A stretch of DNA of 64,000 nt from Acidimicrobiales bacterium (GTDB lineage: Bacteria; Actinomycetota; Acidimicrobiia; Acidimicrobiales; SHLQ01): positions 1 to 64,000 of the forward strand of contig JAHDEJ010000007.1 in assembly GCA_020628865.1 (NCBI GenBank), written 5' to 3'. The position numbers were made by a program, and so were the translations under genes. The notes under the pieces are model-generated. The model saw nothing but the letters and a program-made list of their open reading frames with translations. It searched no databases and was not told where the DNA came from. Shown here piece by piece: positions 8,482-17,338 of the stretch; the stretch's first letter is position 1; the number at the start of each line of letters is the position of its first letter.

Positions 8482-10517
8482 CAGACGATGTCCACCGCGA
8501 GGCCGAGGGACTCTTCGATGAGGAGCCGCGGCACCCGCCAACCGGACTTGTCCTCGTAGAACGGCGTCTCGAACGCCACCTGGGCGAGCAGCTCGAGATT
8601 CATGCAGATCTCGTTCATGATGTAGGCGGCGTCTTCGTCGGCCTGGAGCCGGTCGATGCCGGCGGCGACGAACCGTTCACGCAGCCACTTGCGGCCCTTG
8701 GTGGACAGCTCATCCCATGCCCCTTCGAACAGCTGGGTGGTCGACAGGTTCATTTCGGTGAGGCCCTTGTGGCCGGCCATCGAGAGCACTTCGGGCTTGG
8801 GAACGGCCCGCATCCGGTCGCGATCGGCGTGGCTGGCCTTGTTCGCGGCCGACATGATGCGGCTGGCCGCCTTCTCGATCGCCCGTGACATCGCCATCTC
8901 GGCGGCGGCATGGATCTGGCCGACCGTGTTGGCGGCCTCGTTCGACGGTGACTCGCGGGTCTGGACGTCGTCGTTGTCCTCGCCGTCGCCTTCGTCGGGA
9001 TCCTCGTCGTCGCCGTCGTCGTCCCCAGATTGCTCCACAGACTGTGGATCATCATGTGCTTCGGGTATCACGATGTTCAGCCCTTCGAGCACACCCATCT
9101 CGCCAAGCAGCACGATCGACGCCCGGGCCTCGGCTGCAGCCTTGGTGGTGATGAGCTTGACGAGCAGACGCTGCACCCGCTCTTCGTCGTCGGGAGCGTC
9201 CAGCTCGGGGTCGAAGCCACCGGCGCGCAGCAGCGAATCGGCGGAGAGTTCTCCCCGGTCGAACACGGCCCGCGACGCCGCACCGGCGTCTTCTCGGCCC
9301 AACAGGTTCGAGATGTCGAAGCTGACCCGGAACCAGCGGGCCTGCTCGGGCGCCATGCCGTTCTCGATGAGCGCCGGCCGCAGGTACGACTCGGTGACAA
9401 AATCGGCGATCAGATCGCCGATCGGGGTCACGTGCTTGACGAGGAAGTCCTTGTCGACGCTCACCGCCGACCAGTGGTTGGCCTTACCCTTGCCCGAGAG
9501 CAGCTCGGGCGGCACGTCGAGACCGCCGGCGATCCGCTCGAGCGCTTCTTTGCGCAGCGCCGACGTTTCGTTCGTGATCGGGCGCGCGATGTCGATCAGG
9601 CGGATCTTGTCGGCCATGTCGGCGGGGCCGCGCATGACCAGCGGGGCGAGCGACGCCACCGAGGTGCGGTCCTCGATCGGCGCGGACACGTGCCCGATCA
9701 GCGACTCTTCGACCGGGTCGAGGTCGTCGGAATCGCCGGCGCCGCCGCCTTCGGTGAATTGGTCGTCGTGATCGAACGAGATCTCGTCGGGCACGTACAG
9801 GATGCCCGCCGACAGGCGGGACTTGGCCTGGGCTTCGACCATCTGGGTGAGCAGCAGCAGCTCACGGCAGATCGACAGCACCCGCTTGACCGGCGAGTCG
9901 GCGTCGCCGGACACGGCGAAGTGGGGGCGGTGCAGCCGCTGGTAGAAGGTCGACCCGTCGATGGGTTCGCCGTTGTTGCCGCCGATGTCTTCGTCGACGC
10001 CCTTCTTGCGGCCGCGGACACCGAGGCGCACCATGTTGCCCTCGTCGTCGTTCTTGAGCTCGACGACCGAGAGGAACTCGTAGTTGATCTCGTCGGTTTC
10101 GTCGTCGGGGATGCCGAGCAGGTGGGCTTCGCCGGCCACCCACAGGCCGAGAGCGGCCCGACGTTTCAGCTCTCGCTGGCCGCCGGTGCGACCCTTGAAG
10201 TTCTCCATGTGGAGCTTGGCATCGGGGTTCTGGTTGTCGGCCCACTCGTAGGTCTTCTTCGGGTCGATGTCCCCGTCGGGCATCTCGGTTTCGACCGGTT
10301 GGCCCTGGTCGTCGATCTCGGTGAACTGCTGGACGAGGAGCTGGCCGCGGGCCACGGTGTTCGCGGTGAGGTGACCGAGGTAGGCGATCTCGCCGATCTC
10401 ATCGACATACCGATACGCCTGCAGCGCCCACTCTTCGCGTTTGAATACCGAGCCGGCTTCACTGACGGTGCGACCCTTCGCCCCGGCGATCCGGCCGGTG
10501 TTCTTCTTGCGTGCCAT
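8481..10517 (-). CDS. portal protein
   Basis: 678 residues. A conserved-looking core (about residues 30-430) is followed by an acidic Asp/Glu-rich C-terminal region and a final helical domain. Length, position before MuF-protease-capsid and general composition fit an SPP1/HK97-type portal, the dodecameric DNA gateway of the capsid. I start at ATG 10517 (MARKKNTG); a TTG at 10541 in frame is nearer the promoter but less likely. There is no clear SD. Stop is coupled to MuF by TGATG. Confidence 0.7.
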   Translation of the reverse strand: MARKKNTGRIAGAKGRTVSEAGSVFKREEWALQAYRYVDEIGEIAYLGHLTANTVARGQLLVQQFTEIDDQGQPVETEMPDGDIDPKKTYEWADNQNPDAKLHMENFKGRTGGQRELKRRAALGLWVAGEAHLLGIPDDETDEINYEFLSVVELKNDDEGNMVRLGVRGRKKGVDEDIGGNNGEPIDGSTFYQRLHRPHFAVSGDADSPVKRVLSICRELLLLTQMVEAQAKSRLSAGILYVPDEISFDHDDQFTEGGGAGDSDDLDPVEESLIGHVSAPIEDRTSVASLAPLVMRGPADMADKIRLIDIARPITNETSALRKEALERIAGGLDVPPELLSGKGKANHWSAVSVDKDFLVKHVTPIGDLIADFVTESYLRPALIENGMAPEQARWFRVSFDISNLLGREDAGAASRAVFDRGELSADSLLRAGGFDPELDAPDDEERVQRLLVKLITTKAAAEARASIVLLGEMGVLEGLNIVIPEAHDDPQSVEQSGDDDGDDEDPDEGDGEDNDDVQTRESPSNEAANTVGQIHAAAEMAMSRAIEKAASRIMSAANKASHADRDRMRAVPKPEVLSMAGHKGLTEMNLSTTQLFEGAWDELSTKGRKWLRERFVAAGIDRLQADEDAAYIMNEICMNLELLAQVAFETPFYEDKSGWRVPRLLIEESLGLAVDIV

Positions 10518-10549
10518 GTCGATCGACCCTACGACAGACAAAGCACATC

Positions 10550-10578
10550 ATGATGTTCTTGTCGTATCGACAGGTGAG
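10550..10578 (-). promoter_or_regulatory. TGATACG-box promoter (variant) for the late operon
   Basis: CGATACG, 7 nt, then -10 CATCAT on the minus strand. The flanks form a longer imperfect inverted repeat (TACGACA ... TGTCGTA) around ACATCATGATGT. It drives portal and downstream head genes. The similar variant at 20347-20375 shares TCGATACGA and CATCATGAT. Confidence 0.5.
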
Positions 10579-10590
10579 GTGAAAACGGGA

Positions 10591-10633
10591 ACAACCCCGG
10601 CCGGTCACCGCAGTGAACCCGAACCGGGGTTGT
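10591..10633 (-). terminator. intrinsic terminator of the helicase operon
   Basis: ACAACCCCGG pairs with CCGGGGTTGT; the minus strand continues TCCCGTTTTC. It separates the accessory operon ending at 10658 from the portal promoter. Confidence 0.75.
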
Positions 10634-10657
10634 CGATCAAAGCGCCTGATGGCGCCG

Positions 10658-11158
10658 CTACTTCGGATAGATCTTCTTCATCCCGAACACTGTCCGGTTG
10701 CCGTCGCGCAGACACCACTGCGCCGGGATCGGCTTCTGCCTCGGCGTCCGCTCCATCGTGTCGACGAAGTCGCCGTCGTACCACTCGAGCCGGCCATTCG
10801 ACAGGATCGCGTTGACCGTCCCGTTGAGCTGCCAGCCCGGCTCGGTGCGCATCACCGTCACGGTCCGGAACGTCGACTTGCCCAGGATCGTGAACCGGAT
10901 CAGGTCACCGGTGTCGTCGCCGCAGTAGACCTCGCAGCCCGGGAACTGGATGGCCAGCAGCCCGACGGGCCCATGGGCGCTCATTTGCGGCGCCTCGGCG
11001 ACGACCCGTCGGGCCCGCTTCGCCTTCTTGGCCGGCGGCTGTCGATCATCGACCCCAACGGCACAGGCCGCCGCCACTTGCGTTTCGATGGGCGGCGACG
11101 CGGGCTCGGCGTCGGGTTCGGCCGGTCGGGAACGGAAGATGTCACGGATACTCCTCAT
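10658..11158 (-). CDS. unknown protein, last gene of the helicase operon
   Basis: 166 residues, Arg/Pro/Ala-rich N-terminus (~residues 1-55), then a compact beta-rich part. ATG 11158 overlaps the helicase stop by ATGA. No family recognised. The stop is 25 bp from a strong terminator. Confidence 0.7.
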   Translation of the reverse strand: MRSIRDIFRSRPAEPDAEPASPPIETQVAAACAVGVDDRQPPAKKAKRARRVVAEAPQMSAHGPVGLLAIQFPGCEVYCGDDTGDLIRFTILGKSTFRTVTVMRTEPGWQLNGTVNAILSNGRLEWYDGDFVDTMERTPRQKPIPAQWCLRDGNRTVFGMKKIYPK

Positions 11159-12675
11159 GTGGGCGCTGCCTCGAGCGCAGGGCGAATCGTCGAGATCTCG
11201 TTGGTCGCCCGGTTCGGGAAGTCGCGGGCCTCGGTCCGGGTGGCGAAGTAGGCGAGCGACGACACGTCCAGATGGGTCTTGGCTCGGGTGACGGCCACGT
11301 ACAGCAACATCAGCTCCTCCTCGTTGTCGTCGTCGATCTCCTCAGGGAAATCGGCACCCAGCATCACCTTCGGCCACGCCCGGCCTTTGACCTTGTGGAC
11401 GGTCGAGATGACGGTGTCGGCGTTGTCTTCGTCGACCTGCTGGTCGAGCGCAGCGATGATCGCATCGACCCCGTACTCCTCGATCAGCGACACCAACAGG
11501 AGCAGATCGCCGCCCTGTTCGTCGGTGTCCGCGTAGTGGACGACTTCGGCCCACGACACGAAGCACACCAGGTCGGGGTGGTGGACCGGCCGGCCGTTCA
11601 TCAGGTCGCGGGCGGCCTTGCAGAACGACACGACGTCGCTGGCCCCGCCGATCACGTGGAAGCTGCGCCCCTCGGCCATCTCGTAGAAGGCCTGCCGGAC
11701 ACATCCGGCGTTCGTGCGGAACAGGATCACGTCGGGATCATCGATCGGTCCGACGACGCTGGGTCCGCCCAGGCCGGTGAGCCGCAGCGACGTCGGCAGC
11801 TTGGCGAGCAGCTCGTTGGCGACGCCGGCGATCGGCGGCCCGAATCGGAACGACTCGGACAGGCGGGCCCGCTGGGAGTGCAACATGTGCTTGAGCAGCG
11901 ATACCGAACCGGTGAACCGGTTGATCTGCTGGCTGTTGTCGCCGACCGCGATGATCTGCATGTGCCGTTGGGCCCGGCAGATCGAGATCGCGACCGGTGC
12001 GAGATCCTGGGCTTCGTCGACGAACAGCACGTCACCGGGGAGCTCGACGCCGCCGCGCTCGGCTTGCTTGAGGTAGACGCTGTGACTGTAAGGGAGCTTG
12101 CCCGACGGGTCGCTCAGGTCTTCCCAGATCTGGTCGAGGACCGGGGCGAGCGTGTAACGGATGTCGTCGAAGATCTCCATGAACGTTGCGTCATGGCGGG
12201 CGGCCCGCGGGATCGGCACGTCCCAGATCGACGGGGCGTCGCGGTCGGACTGGCAGAACCGGTTGATCGACTTCATCGCCAACGAACCGAAGAACCCTCG
12301 GGCCACGTGCTTCGACCCGAACTTCGTGCGGAACGTCATCGATCGCAGGCCGAGCATCTTGCCGATCTCGTCTGACTTGATCCGGTTGCCGTTGAGGCGA
12401 TGCTGCATCGGGACCCCGTACTCGCGGAAGGCGAGCGAATGGAGCGTCTTGCATTTGATGAACGGGGGAAGCGCGGCGTCGGCTTCTTCGACGATGCCGC
12501 GGTTGAACGCGGTGAACACGCCCGGCTTGCCGAGATCTCGGGCGATCATGTCGATCGTCGAGGTCTTGCCGGCGCCGGCGCCAGCTTCGACACAGACGTC
12601 GAGGCCGGTGCGGGCGAGCTCGATGCACCTGGTTTGTTCGGCGGTGGGCGTCAGCCCGTCAGTATTCAAGCTCAT
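11155..12675 (-). CDS. SF1 DNA helicase (UvrD/Fbh1-like)
   Basis: 506 residues, shorter than UvrD/Rep (~700) and near phage SF1 helicases. Motif I GAGAGKT (residues 32-38), motif II DEAQD (220-224), motif III VGDNSQQINRF, motif IV-like SESFRFG, motif V VISTVHKVKGRAW and motif VI YVAVTRAK are all present, so ATPase and 3'-5' translocase activity is expected. Likely role is phage DNA replication, recombination or repair. ATG 12675 is 7 nt after the -10 of promoter 12683-12711 and has no SD, so translation is probably leaderless. Confidence 0.9.
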   Translation of the reverse strand: MSLNTDGLTPTAEQTRCIELARTGLDVCVEAGAGAGKTSTIDMIARDLGKPGVFTAFNRGIVEEADAALPPFIKCKTLHSLAFREYGVPMQHRLNGNRIKSDEIGKMLGLRSMTFRTKFGSKHVARGFFGSLAMKSINRFCQSDRDAPSIWDVPIPRAARHDATFMEIFDDIRYTLAPVLDQIWEDLSDPSGKLPYSHSVYLKQAERGGVELPGDVLFVDEAQDLAPVAISICRAQRHMQIIAVGDNSQQINRFTGSVSLLKHMLHSQRARLSESFRFGPPIAGVANELLAKLPTSLRLTGLGGPSVVGPIDDPDVILFRTNAGCVRQAFYEMAEGRSFHVIGGASDVVSFCKAARDLMNGRPVHHPDLVCFVSWAEVVHYADTDEQGGDLLLLVSLIEEYGVDAIIAALDQQVDEDNADTVISTVHKVKGRAWPKVMLGADFPEEIDDDNEEELMLLYVAVTRAKTHLDVSSLAYFATRTEARDFPNRATNEISTIRPALEAAPT

Positions 12676-12680
12676 CGGAT

Positions 12681-13358
12681 TCAGGATACTCCTTGCGTAT
12701 CAAAACGTCCATGTTGGGCGTCGTCGGTGAGTAGGTCTTTCAGAGCGAAGTCGCTGTCGGAGAGCGGCTGGTTGCGGCTGGCCCGTTTCCGGCGCCGACG
12801 GTCCTGCGCTTTCGGGTCGTTGTAGACGTGGGTACGCCACAGCTGCTCGATGAGACGCTCGTGCCGCCTCGAGATCTGGTCTCGGCCGAGCTGCAGGGCG
12901 CCGTGACCGCGGGGCTTGGTGCGGTTCTGGCCGATCGCATGGCCGATGTCGGACTTCGTCCAGCCCTTCGCCATCAGGGCGTCGATGCGCCGCCACGTCT
13001 CGGCCGCGTCCACGAGCGACGACGCGGCGCCGTTGTGGAGCCCGACGGCCATGATCTTGTCGATCGTGTCCTCGCGGGACTCGGTGACCTTGCCGGTAGC
13101 GATCTTCCACAGCGTCGTCTTCGACAGGCCCGTCTTGGCCGAGATCGCCACCCGACCGACCTGGTTCTTCGACAGCCACGCCAGATGCTCGCGGGCTTCG
13201 GTGTTGTCGACGTACGGTTCGATCCCGGCCTCCCGGTCGCGTTGGCGAGCCTTTTCGTATCGGTAGGCGGCGTCGGAGCATTCGAAACAGCGGCAGCCCT
13301 TGCCCGGGCCGGGTTCGATTCCCCACGTGTACGCGGCGTATGTGCCGTGTTCTCTCAT
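12681..13358 (-). CDS. helix-turn-helix DNA-binding protein with Cys pair
   Basis: 225 residues. N-terminus contains CRCFEC, a possible metal site. Residues ~75-110 (GRVAISAKTGLSKTTLWKIATGK) look like an HTH of the kind seen in WhiA-like or resolvase-like small proteins. C-terminus is very Arg/Lys-rich. ATG 13358 follows GAAAGGAG. The promoter of the downstream helicase lies inside the last codons of this gene. Regulator or nucleoid-type role is inference. Confidence 0.65.
   Translation of the reverse strand: MREHGTYAAYTWGIEPGPGKGCRCFECSDAAYRYEKARQRDREAGIEPYVDNTEAREHLAWLSKNQVGRVAISAKTGLSKTTLWKIATGKVTESREDTIDKIMAVGLHNGAASSLVDAAETWRRIDALMAKGWTKSDIGHAIGQNRTKPRGHGALQLGRDQISRRHERLIEQLWRTHVYNDPKAQDRRRRKRASRNQPLSDSDFALKDLLTDDAQHGRFDTQGVS
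12683..12711 (-). promoter_or_regulatory. TGATACG-box promoter, leaderless helicase
   Basis: TGGACG -35, 17-nt spacer with TTGATACG, -10 TATCCT, then 7 nt to the helicase ATG. It overlaps the 3' end of the preceding gene. Confidence 0.7.
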
Positions 13359-13371
13359 CGTCGTGCTCCTT

Positions 13372-13686
13372 TCAGAAGAGTCGTTGCTGCCCGACACCCA
13401 CCAGCTCCACCATCCGCCGCCAGTCGGCTTCGGAACACGGGGTTGGGGGTTTGGGGTTCATGTCGTCGTAGGCCTGCTGGATCGCCCACACGTCGACGTC
13501 GATGCCGTGCCGGCGAGCCCAGTTCCAGGCGCCGACGACCATGCCGGTGACGATCCGGCCCCGTTCGGGGTCGATCAGGTTGGGGTCGCCGCCAGCTCGG
13601 ATCGCCCGACGCAACTCTTCGGCGTCGTAGGTGATCGGTTGGGCGGCCTTCTCGAGCTGCTCGGCGAACTCGGCGATGTCGCTCAT
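13372..13686 (-). CDS. unknown small protein
   Basis: 104 residues, alpha-helical, acidic N-terminal half. ATG 13686 overlaps the upstream stop (ATGA). No motif recognised. Followed 14 bp later by the SD of the HTH gene, so it belongs to the operon from promoter 14254-14282. Confidence 0.65.
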   Translation of the reverse strand: MSDIAEFAEQLEKAAQPITYDAEELRRAIRAGGDPNLIDPERGRIVTGMVVGAWNWARRHGIDVDVWAIQQAYDDMNPKPPTPCSEADWRRMVELVGVGQQRLF

Positions 13687-14024
13687 GCCGGCCGCCTCGA
13701 GCTGAACCGGCCACGACCCTGGGCTGGTTCGGGATCCGGTGCGGCGAACAGGTCGAGCTGGCAGGTGGTGACGATTCGTTGCGGTGGCCGGCAGTGAACC
13801 ATCCACATGTAGATCAGGTTGACGCGCAGCCACCAGCGGGCCGAACCGACGAGCTGGTCGTCGGTCCGGTCCCAGTGGTTGGCGACGAGGCCGTCGACAT
13901 AGCCGCAGGTCAGCCACGCCTCGATTGCCCACTCGAGATCGAATTGGGGCCGGTAGCGCGGCGATTGGTTGTCGACGGCCTCGGCGAGCGCGTCGATGAA
14001 ACGGGGATCAAGGACGTCCATCAT
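13683..14024 (-). CDS. unknown small protein, Trp-rich
   Basis: 113 residues from ATG 14024 (ATG 14021 also possible). Contains several Trp and ends with LDLFAAPDPEP followed by basic residues. Its ATG overlaps the stop of the (frameshifted) upstream gene as TGATG, which supports the start. Function unknown. Confidence 0.65.
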   Translation of the reverse strand: MMDVLDPRFIDALAEAVDNQSPRYRPQFDLEWAIEAWLTCGYVDGLVANHWDRTDDQLVGSARWWLRVNLIYMWMVHCRPPQRIVTTCQLDLFAAPDPEPAQGRGRFSSRRPA

Positions 14025-14247
14025 CAGTCGAGGAGGGTGAAGCTTCGAGCTCCACGGTTGCGGGCCTCGGCCAGTGCCGCCTTCTTGCACTCGGCGAAGG
14101 TGCCGAAGGGAGCGAAGAACGCGTCGTCGGGTTCGGTGTTGCCATCGAACCCGAAAGCGAACGCGCCCGTTTCGGAGGCGTTGGGGGCCGAGGTGCGGAA
14201 GCTGCCGCGGGCCGGAAGTTGAAGGTGGGGTTGCCGTTCGTGCTCAT
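14024..14247 (-). pseudogene. frameshifted small gene (or programmed -1 frameshift)
   Basis: The leaderless ATG 14247 (6 nt after a -10) opens a frame beginning MSTNGNPTFNFRPA. A different frame, -1 relative to it, encodes a sensible C-terminus (FDGNTEPDDAFFAPFGTF ... ARSFTLLD) whose stop overlaps the next gene's ATG as TGATG but which has no start of its own. Joining them needs one extra base near 14205-14215 (TTCCGGCCCGCGG region). It could be a mutation, a sequencing error or a programmed slip. Confidence 0.6.
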
Positions 14248-14253
14248 GTCATC

Positions 14254-14282
14254 ATCATGTGCAACACCTATCAATGTGTCAG
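14254..14282 (-). promoter_or_regulatory. TGATACG-box promoter (degenerate), leaderless
   Basis: CTGACA -35, 17-nt spacer with TTGATAGG, -10 CATGAT, six nt to ATG 14247. Confidence 0.6.
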
Positions 14283-14402
14283 TAGTTCGTTCGACCTTGT
14301 GCCTGAGTTATCATTTTGTGGGTGCTTGACGAACCGCGCCTATGTCCACTAGGACGGAAGTGACGGCGGTGGGTTCTGAACAAGAATGAAACGGAGTTGC
14401 CC

Positions 14403-15053
14403 GTGACTGGCGGAAGAAAATGGGTGGTTGCGCTTGGCGCAATGCTGCTCGGAACATCACTCGCTATTGCAGAAGTGGGCGCAACGAGCGACCGAGATGC
14501 GGTCGCCTTTCGGAACGCCCATGGCGAACCGATCGAGATGTGCCCGGATAGCCGGATCGGGGTGTCGGAGAATCACCTGCATCCTGACGACGACCATGGC
14601 CACGAGCATGGCCAGGACCATGGCTTGCCGGCGAGCGCAGAAGCAGCGGCGCAGGCGTTCATCGATGAGATGAAGCTGGCTGTGAGCCCGGACAACCCCG
14701 ACCTCGAACGATCGGCCGGATCCGACGAGGAGCTCGAAGCGATGAGGGACTACCTGAGCAGCGATGCTTTCGCTCCAGCCCGATCGTTGTCGGTGGGTGA
14801 GAAGGTCACTCAAGAGGGCGACTTCACATCGTTCGCTCGAGTCACCGATGAGGGCTGGGTCGATGTCCACCTAGACGTCCTCGAGACCAAGGGCGGCTTC
14901 ATCGTCGCGATGTCATTCATCTGCGAAACGGCAATGTCTGACCCGGTCAAGCGTCGCGCCGCTGAAGAGGTTCTCGACCGGCGCGTTAGAGCAGAAGAGG
15001 TTCTCGACCGGCGCGTTAGAGCAATCGTCGAGGGCGAGGAGGTAGCCAAGTGA
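14403..15053 (+). CDS. secreted His/Asp-rich protein (moron)
   Basis: 216 residues from GTG 14403 with GGAG 7-8 nt upstream. A signal peptide is clear (KWVVALGAMLLGTSLAIA). A His/Asp-rich patch (HLHPDDDHGHEHGQDHG, about residues 57-73) could bind metal. The C-terminal helix contains an exact 30-bp duplication giving EEVLDRRVRA twice. Stop overlaps the next gene (ATG inside GTGACC). First gene of a three-gene plus-strand island of exported proteins inserted between minus-strand operons, so probably expressed in the lysogen. Unknown function. Confidence 0.75.
   Translation: MTGGRKWVVALGAMLLGTSLAIAEVGATSDRDAVAFRNAHGEPIEMCPDSRIGVSENHLHPDDDHGHEHGQDHGLPASAEAAAQAFIDEMKLAVSPDNPDLERSAGSDEELEAMRDYLSSDAFAPARSLSVGEKVTQEGDFTSFARVTDEGWVDVHLDVLETKGGFIVAMSFICETAMSDPVKRRAAEEVLDRRVRAEEVLDRRVRAIVEGEEVAK
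14964..15023 (+). repeat. exact 30-bp tandem duplication inside the secreted-protein gene
   Basis: Two identical 30-bp copies (14964-14993 and 14994-15023), in frame, encoding EEVLDRRVRA twice. Perfect identity implies recent slippage or duplication. Confidence 0.9.
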
Positions 15054-15745
15054 CCGTTGCACGAAGCCTCATCAGCAAGCTCTGGATTGTCGCCCTTGCG
15101 CTGGCCTCGTACCTCGTGGCTTCCCAAGCGCTCGATGCAACACCGCTCGGCGCGCACAACGCGAACGTCGACTTCTACATTTCCAGCGGAAAGTGGGCGT
15201 CCGACCCGAAGATCCGTTTGGGCAACTTGGACAACGACCTCGACGGCAACACCAGCAAACGAAACCAGACCAAGGCATCAGCTGAGGCGGTGAGAGCAGA
15301 CCTCTCCAATATGTCGGGTTCGACGTTCGATATCACCTCGGTCTATTGGAATTACGGCGCAACGTACGGTGGCGTGTGTTCTTCTCCGTCCGGTGTCATC
15401 ACCGTCGTGAGCAGCAACATTTCACCGCTCGGTCGCACTGAATGGTGCCTCGTGTCGGGCACCTACACGCTCGACAATGTGGTGATCTCAATCGACTATC
15501 GGGCGTGGGATCCGGGAGGAACCGTGCCGAGTAACAAGTGGGACTTCCATGGCGTGCTCATGCACGAGGTTGTGCACGCAACCGGGTGGGGGTTGGAATG
15601 GCGGGCAGATCACTTCGTCGGCTCGTCAGCGTGTCCATCGAATGTGGTGCTGCGACAGACGATGTGCCCGTCCTATAGCATTGGGCATGTTTATTGGCGG
15701 TCATTGGAGTCCCACGACATTCACACGATTCAGGGTGCGTACTAG
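15050..15745 (+). CDS. secreted zincin metalloprotease
   Basis: 231 residues. Signal peptide at residues ~8-28. Zinc-site HEVVHATGW (His172, Glu173, His176, Gly179) matches the HExxHxxG core of metzincins, but the canonical third His (position 182) is Leu; Asp187 or His188 may replace it. A later TMCPSYS could serve as a Met-turn (Met205). Four or more Cys suggest disulfides, so it is extracellular. The size is like snapalysin/matrixin-type minimal proteases. Start ATG 15050 overlaps the previous stop. Confidence 0.75.
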   Translation: MTVARSLISKLWIVALALASYLVASQALDATPLGAHNANVDFYISSGKWASDPKIRLGNLDNDLDGNTSKRNQTKASAEAVRADLSNMSGSTFDITSVYWNYGATYGGVCSSPSGVITVVSSNISPLGRTEWCLVSGTYTLDNVVISIDYRAWDPGGTVPSNKWDFHGVLMHEVVHATGWGLEWRADHFVGSSACPSNVVLRQTMCPSYSIGHVYWRSLESHDIHTIQGAY

Positions 15746-16109
15746 GCGACTTCTGGCGGTGGTCGGGGTTGCCGTAGTCCTTTGGGGCTGCGGCGGCTCT
15801 GACCCGGCCAACACCCCGGCAGGCAGGGCCTTGGAGTGCGCCGATCCGCCGTTGGAAGGATCCATCGTACCGGACCCTCCGGTTTCTGGCGCCACGATCG
15901 ATGCGGCGCTCGATGCGCTCGAGGTGGGAAACCCGTCGTTCGATGATCCTTCGCTCGCGACAGCTAGTCGGGACATCTTCACCGAGTCGGACCGATACAC
16001 GAGGGTCGACTATCTGCGCCCGGATGGATCGGTCACTGCAAGCGCCGAACTGAGCCGTGCCCGTGACGTGTGGAAGGTCGACCGCTTCCGGAGCTGCGCT
16101 CCCGGCTAG
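15735..16109 (+). CDS. small lipoprotein
   Basis: 124 residues from GTG 15735, overlapping the protease end by 11 nt. N-terminus RTRRLLAVVGVAVVLWGCGG is a short lipoprotein signal with the acylated Cys around residue 18. The mature part is acidic with a compact C-terminus and one more Cys. Third gene of the exported-protein island; it converges on the minus-strand gene ending at 16129. Confidence 0.7.
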   Translation: MRTRRLLAVVGVAVVLWGCGGSDPANTPAGRALECADPPLEGSIVPDPPVSGATIDAALDALEVGNPSFDDPSLATASRDIFTESDRYTRVDYLRPDGSVTASAELSRARDVWKVDRFRSCAPG

Positions 16110-16128
16110 GCGGTGTCCGCCGTGCATG

Positions 16129-16608
16129 TCATCGGCCGACCTGGTCGGCGAACTCGGTGACATCGTGGATTACGGTGGCGGTGAGCCCCAACAGGTGCGC
16201 ACCTGCGCCAGCGGTTTGGGTGTCCATGATGTAGGTGAACAGGCCTTCGCGGGTCATGGCCGGCTTCTGGGTACGCTGCACGTAGTCGGCGTAGTTCTTC
16301 GACGATTCGAGCGTTCGGATCTCGACCTGGCGGACCGTGTGGGCGCCGGTGCATTCGTAGAAGTCGGCGCCGTCGTCGGCCTTGGCGTCGGGACGGCCGG
16401 TCGGCGCGGGGTTCTGGGGGTCGGTCGGATGACACGTCATGCCGGGCGCTTCGCCGGTGCGCAGCCCGTCCCAGAGGCGGGCGAGGTTGTCGGCGTCGTA
16501 CCAGCCGTCCGGGTGGGGTCGCCCGTGGTTCGAGATGCGCCATGGACACGCGGCGCACGGCTTGTCGGCGACACCGAGGTTGCGGCCGCGGACCGGTTCG
16601 TCACTCAT
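16129..16608 (-). CDS. unknown Cys-containing phage protein
   Basis: 159 residues. PCAACPW near residue 18 plus CHPTDPQNPAP and YECTGAH suggest a metal-binding small domain of the type seen in DUF6283-like phage proteins (tentative). ATG 16608 overlaps the upstream gene by 8 nt. Confidence 0.65.
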   Translation of the reverse strand: MSDEPVRGRNLGVADKPCAACPWRISNHGRPHPDGWYDADNLARLWDGLRTGEAPGMTCHPTDPQNPAPTGRPDAKADDGADFYECTGAHTVRQVEIRTLESSKNYADYVQRTQKPAMTREGLFTYIMDTQTAGAGAHLLGLTATVIHDVTEFADQVGR

Positions 16609-17338
16609 CGAATTCGATCTGGTCGAGGGGGATGAGCAGCTCGCCGGGTCGGCCCGGGTTCTGGCCTCGACGATCGCGGCCCTCGCGGACCATCCAACCG
16701 ATCGTCCAGCCCTCGGTCGACGTGATCCGGGCGCATGCGACGCCGGCGTCGAGACCGTTGTAGCGGCCGATGTCGGTCGAGTGCCACCGGCAGCGCAACG
16801 GTTCCGCGACAGCCGGCGAGATCGTGGCCCTGCCGGTGGTGACGTCAACGGTGAGCTCGAGGCGGGCCCGGAGCCGCTGCTGGAATGTCTCGATTTTCTC
16901 GTCGAAGGCCCGCAGCCGCTCCGAGACCTGCAGTTGGGCGACGATGACGGACTCGTCGAACTGGTCGAGGTGGGTTTCGGCGAGCCGCCCCGCCGTCTTC
17001 TCGCCCCAGTCGCGCAGCTTGATGCGAATGTTCTCGGTCGGATAGTCGGTGCTGCCGGTGCCGACCCGGCGGGCGCAGCGGGATCCGACGTAGCGCCACG
17101 ACCCGGGCGTCTGCTCGACAACGGCGAGCCCTGCGACCTGGCAGGCGACACCGTTGACGGTGACGACGTTGGGGTGGTGGTCGATGTCTTTGCGGTGGGT
17201 GGTGAACACGTTCCCGCCGAACGTGACCATGCGCAGCCCTGATTCGTTGCGGGCGAACCGGACCTCGAGCGTGCCGGCCATCCGGGGTTCGGCGATGTCG
17301 ACGGTGAGCGCCCCGTCGAAGGTGAGGCTGGTCTGCAT
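16601..17338 (-). CDS. unknown phage protein with coiled-coil segment
   Basis: 245 residues. Beta-rich N-terminal part, a helical coiled coil around residues 135-170, then a C-terminal domain. Stop/start coupled on both sides (TGATG upstream). Function not recognised. Confidence 0.65.
   Translation of the reverse strand: MQTSLTFDGALTVDIAEPRMAGTLEVRFARNESGLRMVTFGGNVFTTHRKDIDHHPNVVTVNGVACQVAGLAVVEQTPGSWRYVGSRCARRVGTGSTDYPTENIRIKLRDWGEKTAGRLAETHLDQFDESVIVAQLQVSERLRAFDEKIETFQQRLRARLELTVDVTTGRATISPAVAEPLRCRWHSTDIGRYNGLDAGVACARITSTEGWTIGWMVREGRDRRGQNPGRPGELLIPLDQIEFDE

Noticed and set aside
14290-14400. Strong promoter for the secreted-protein island
   Set aside because: TTGACG-N18-TAGGAC and a TATCAT are present, but neither fits spacing and consensus well enough to call one.
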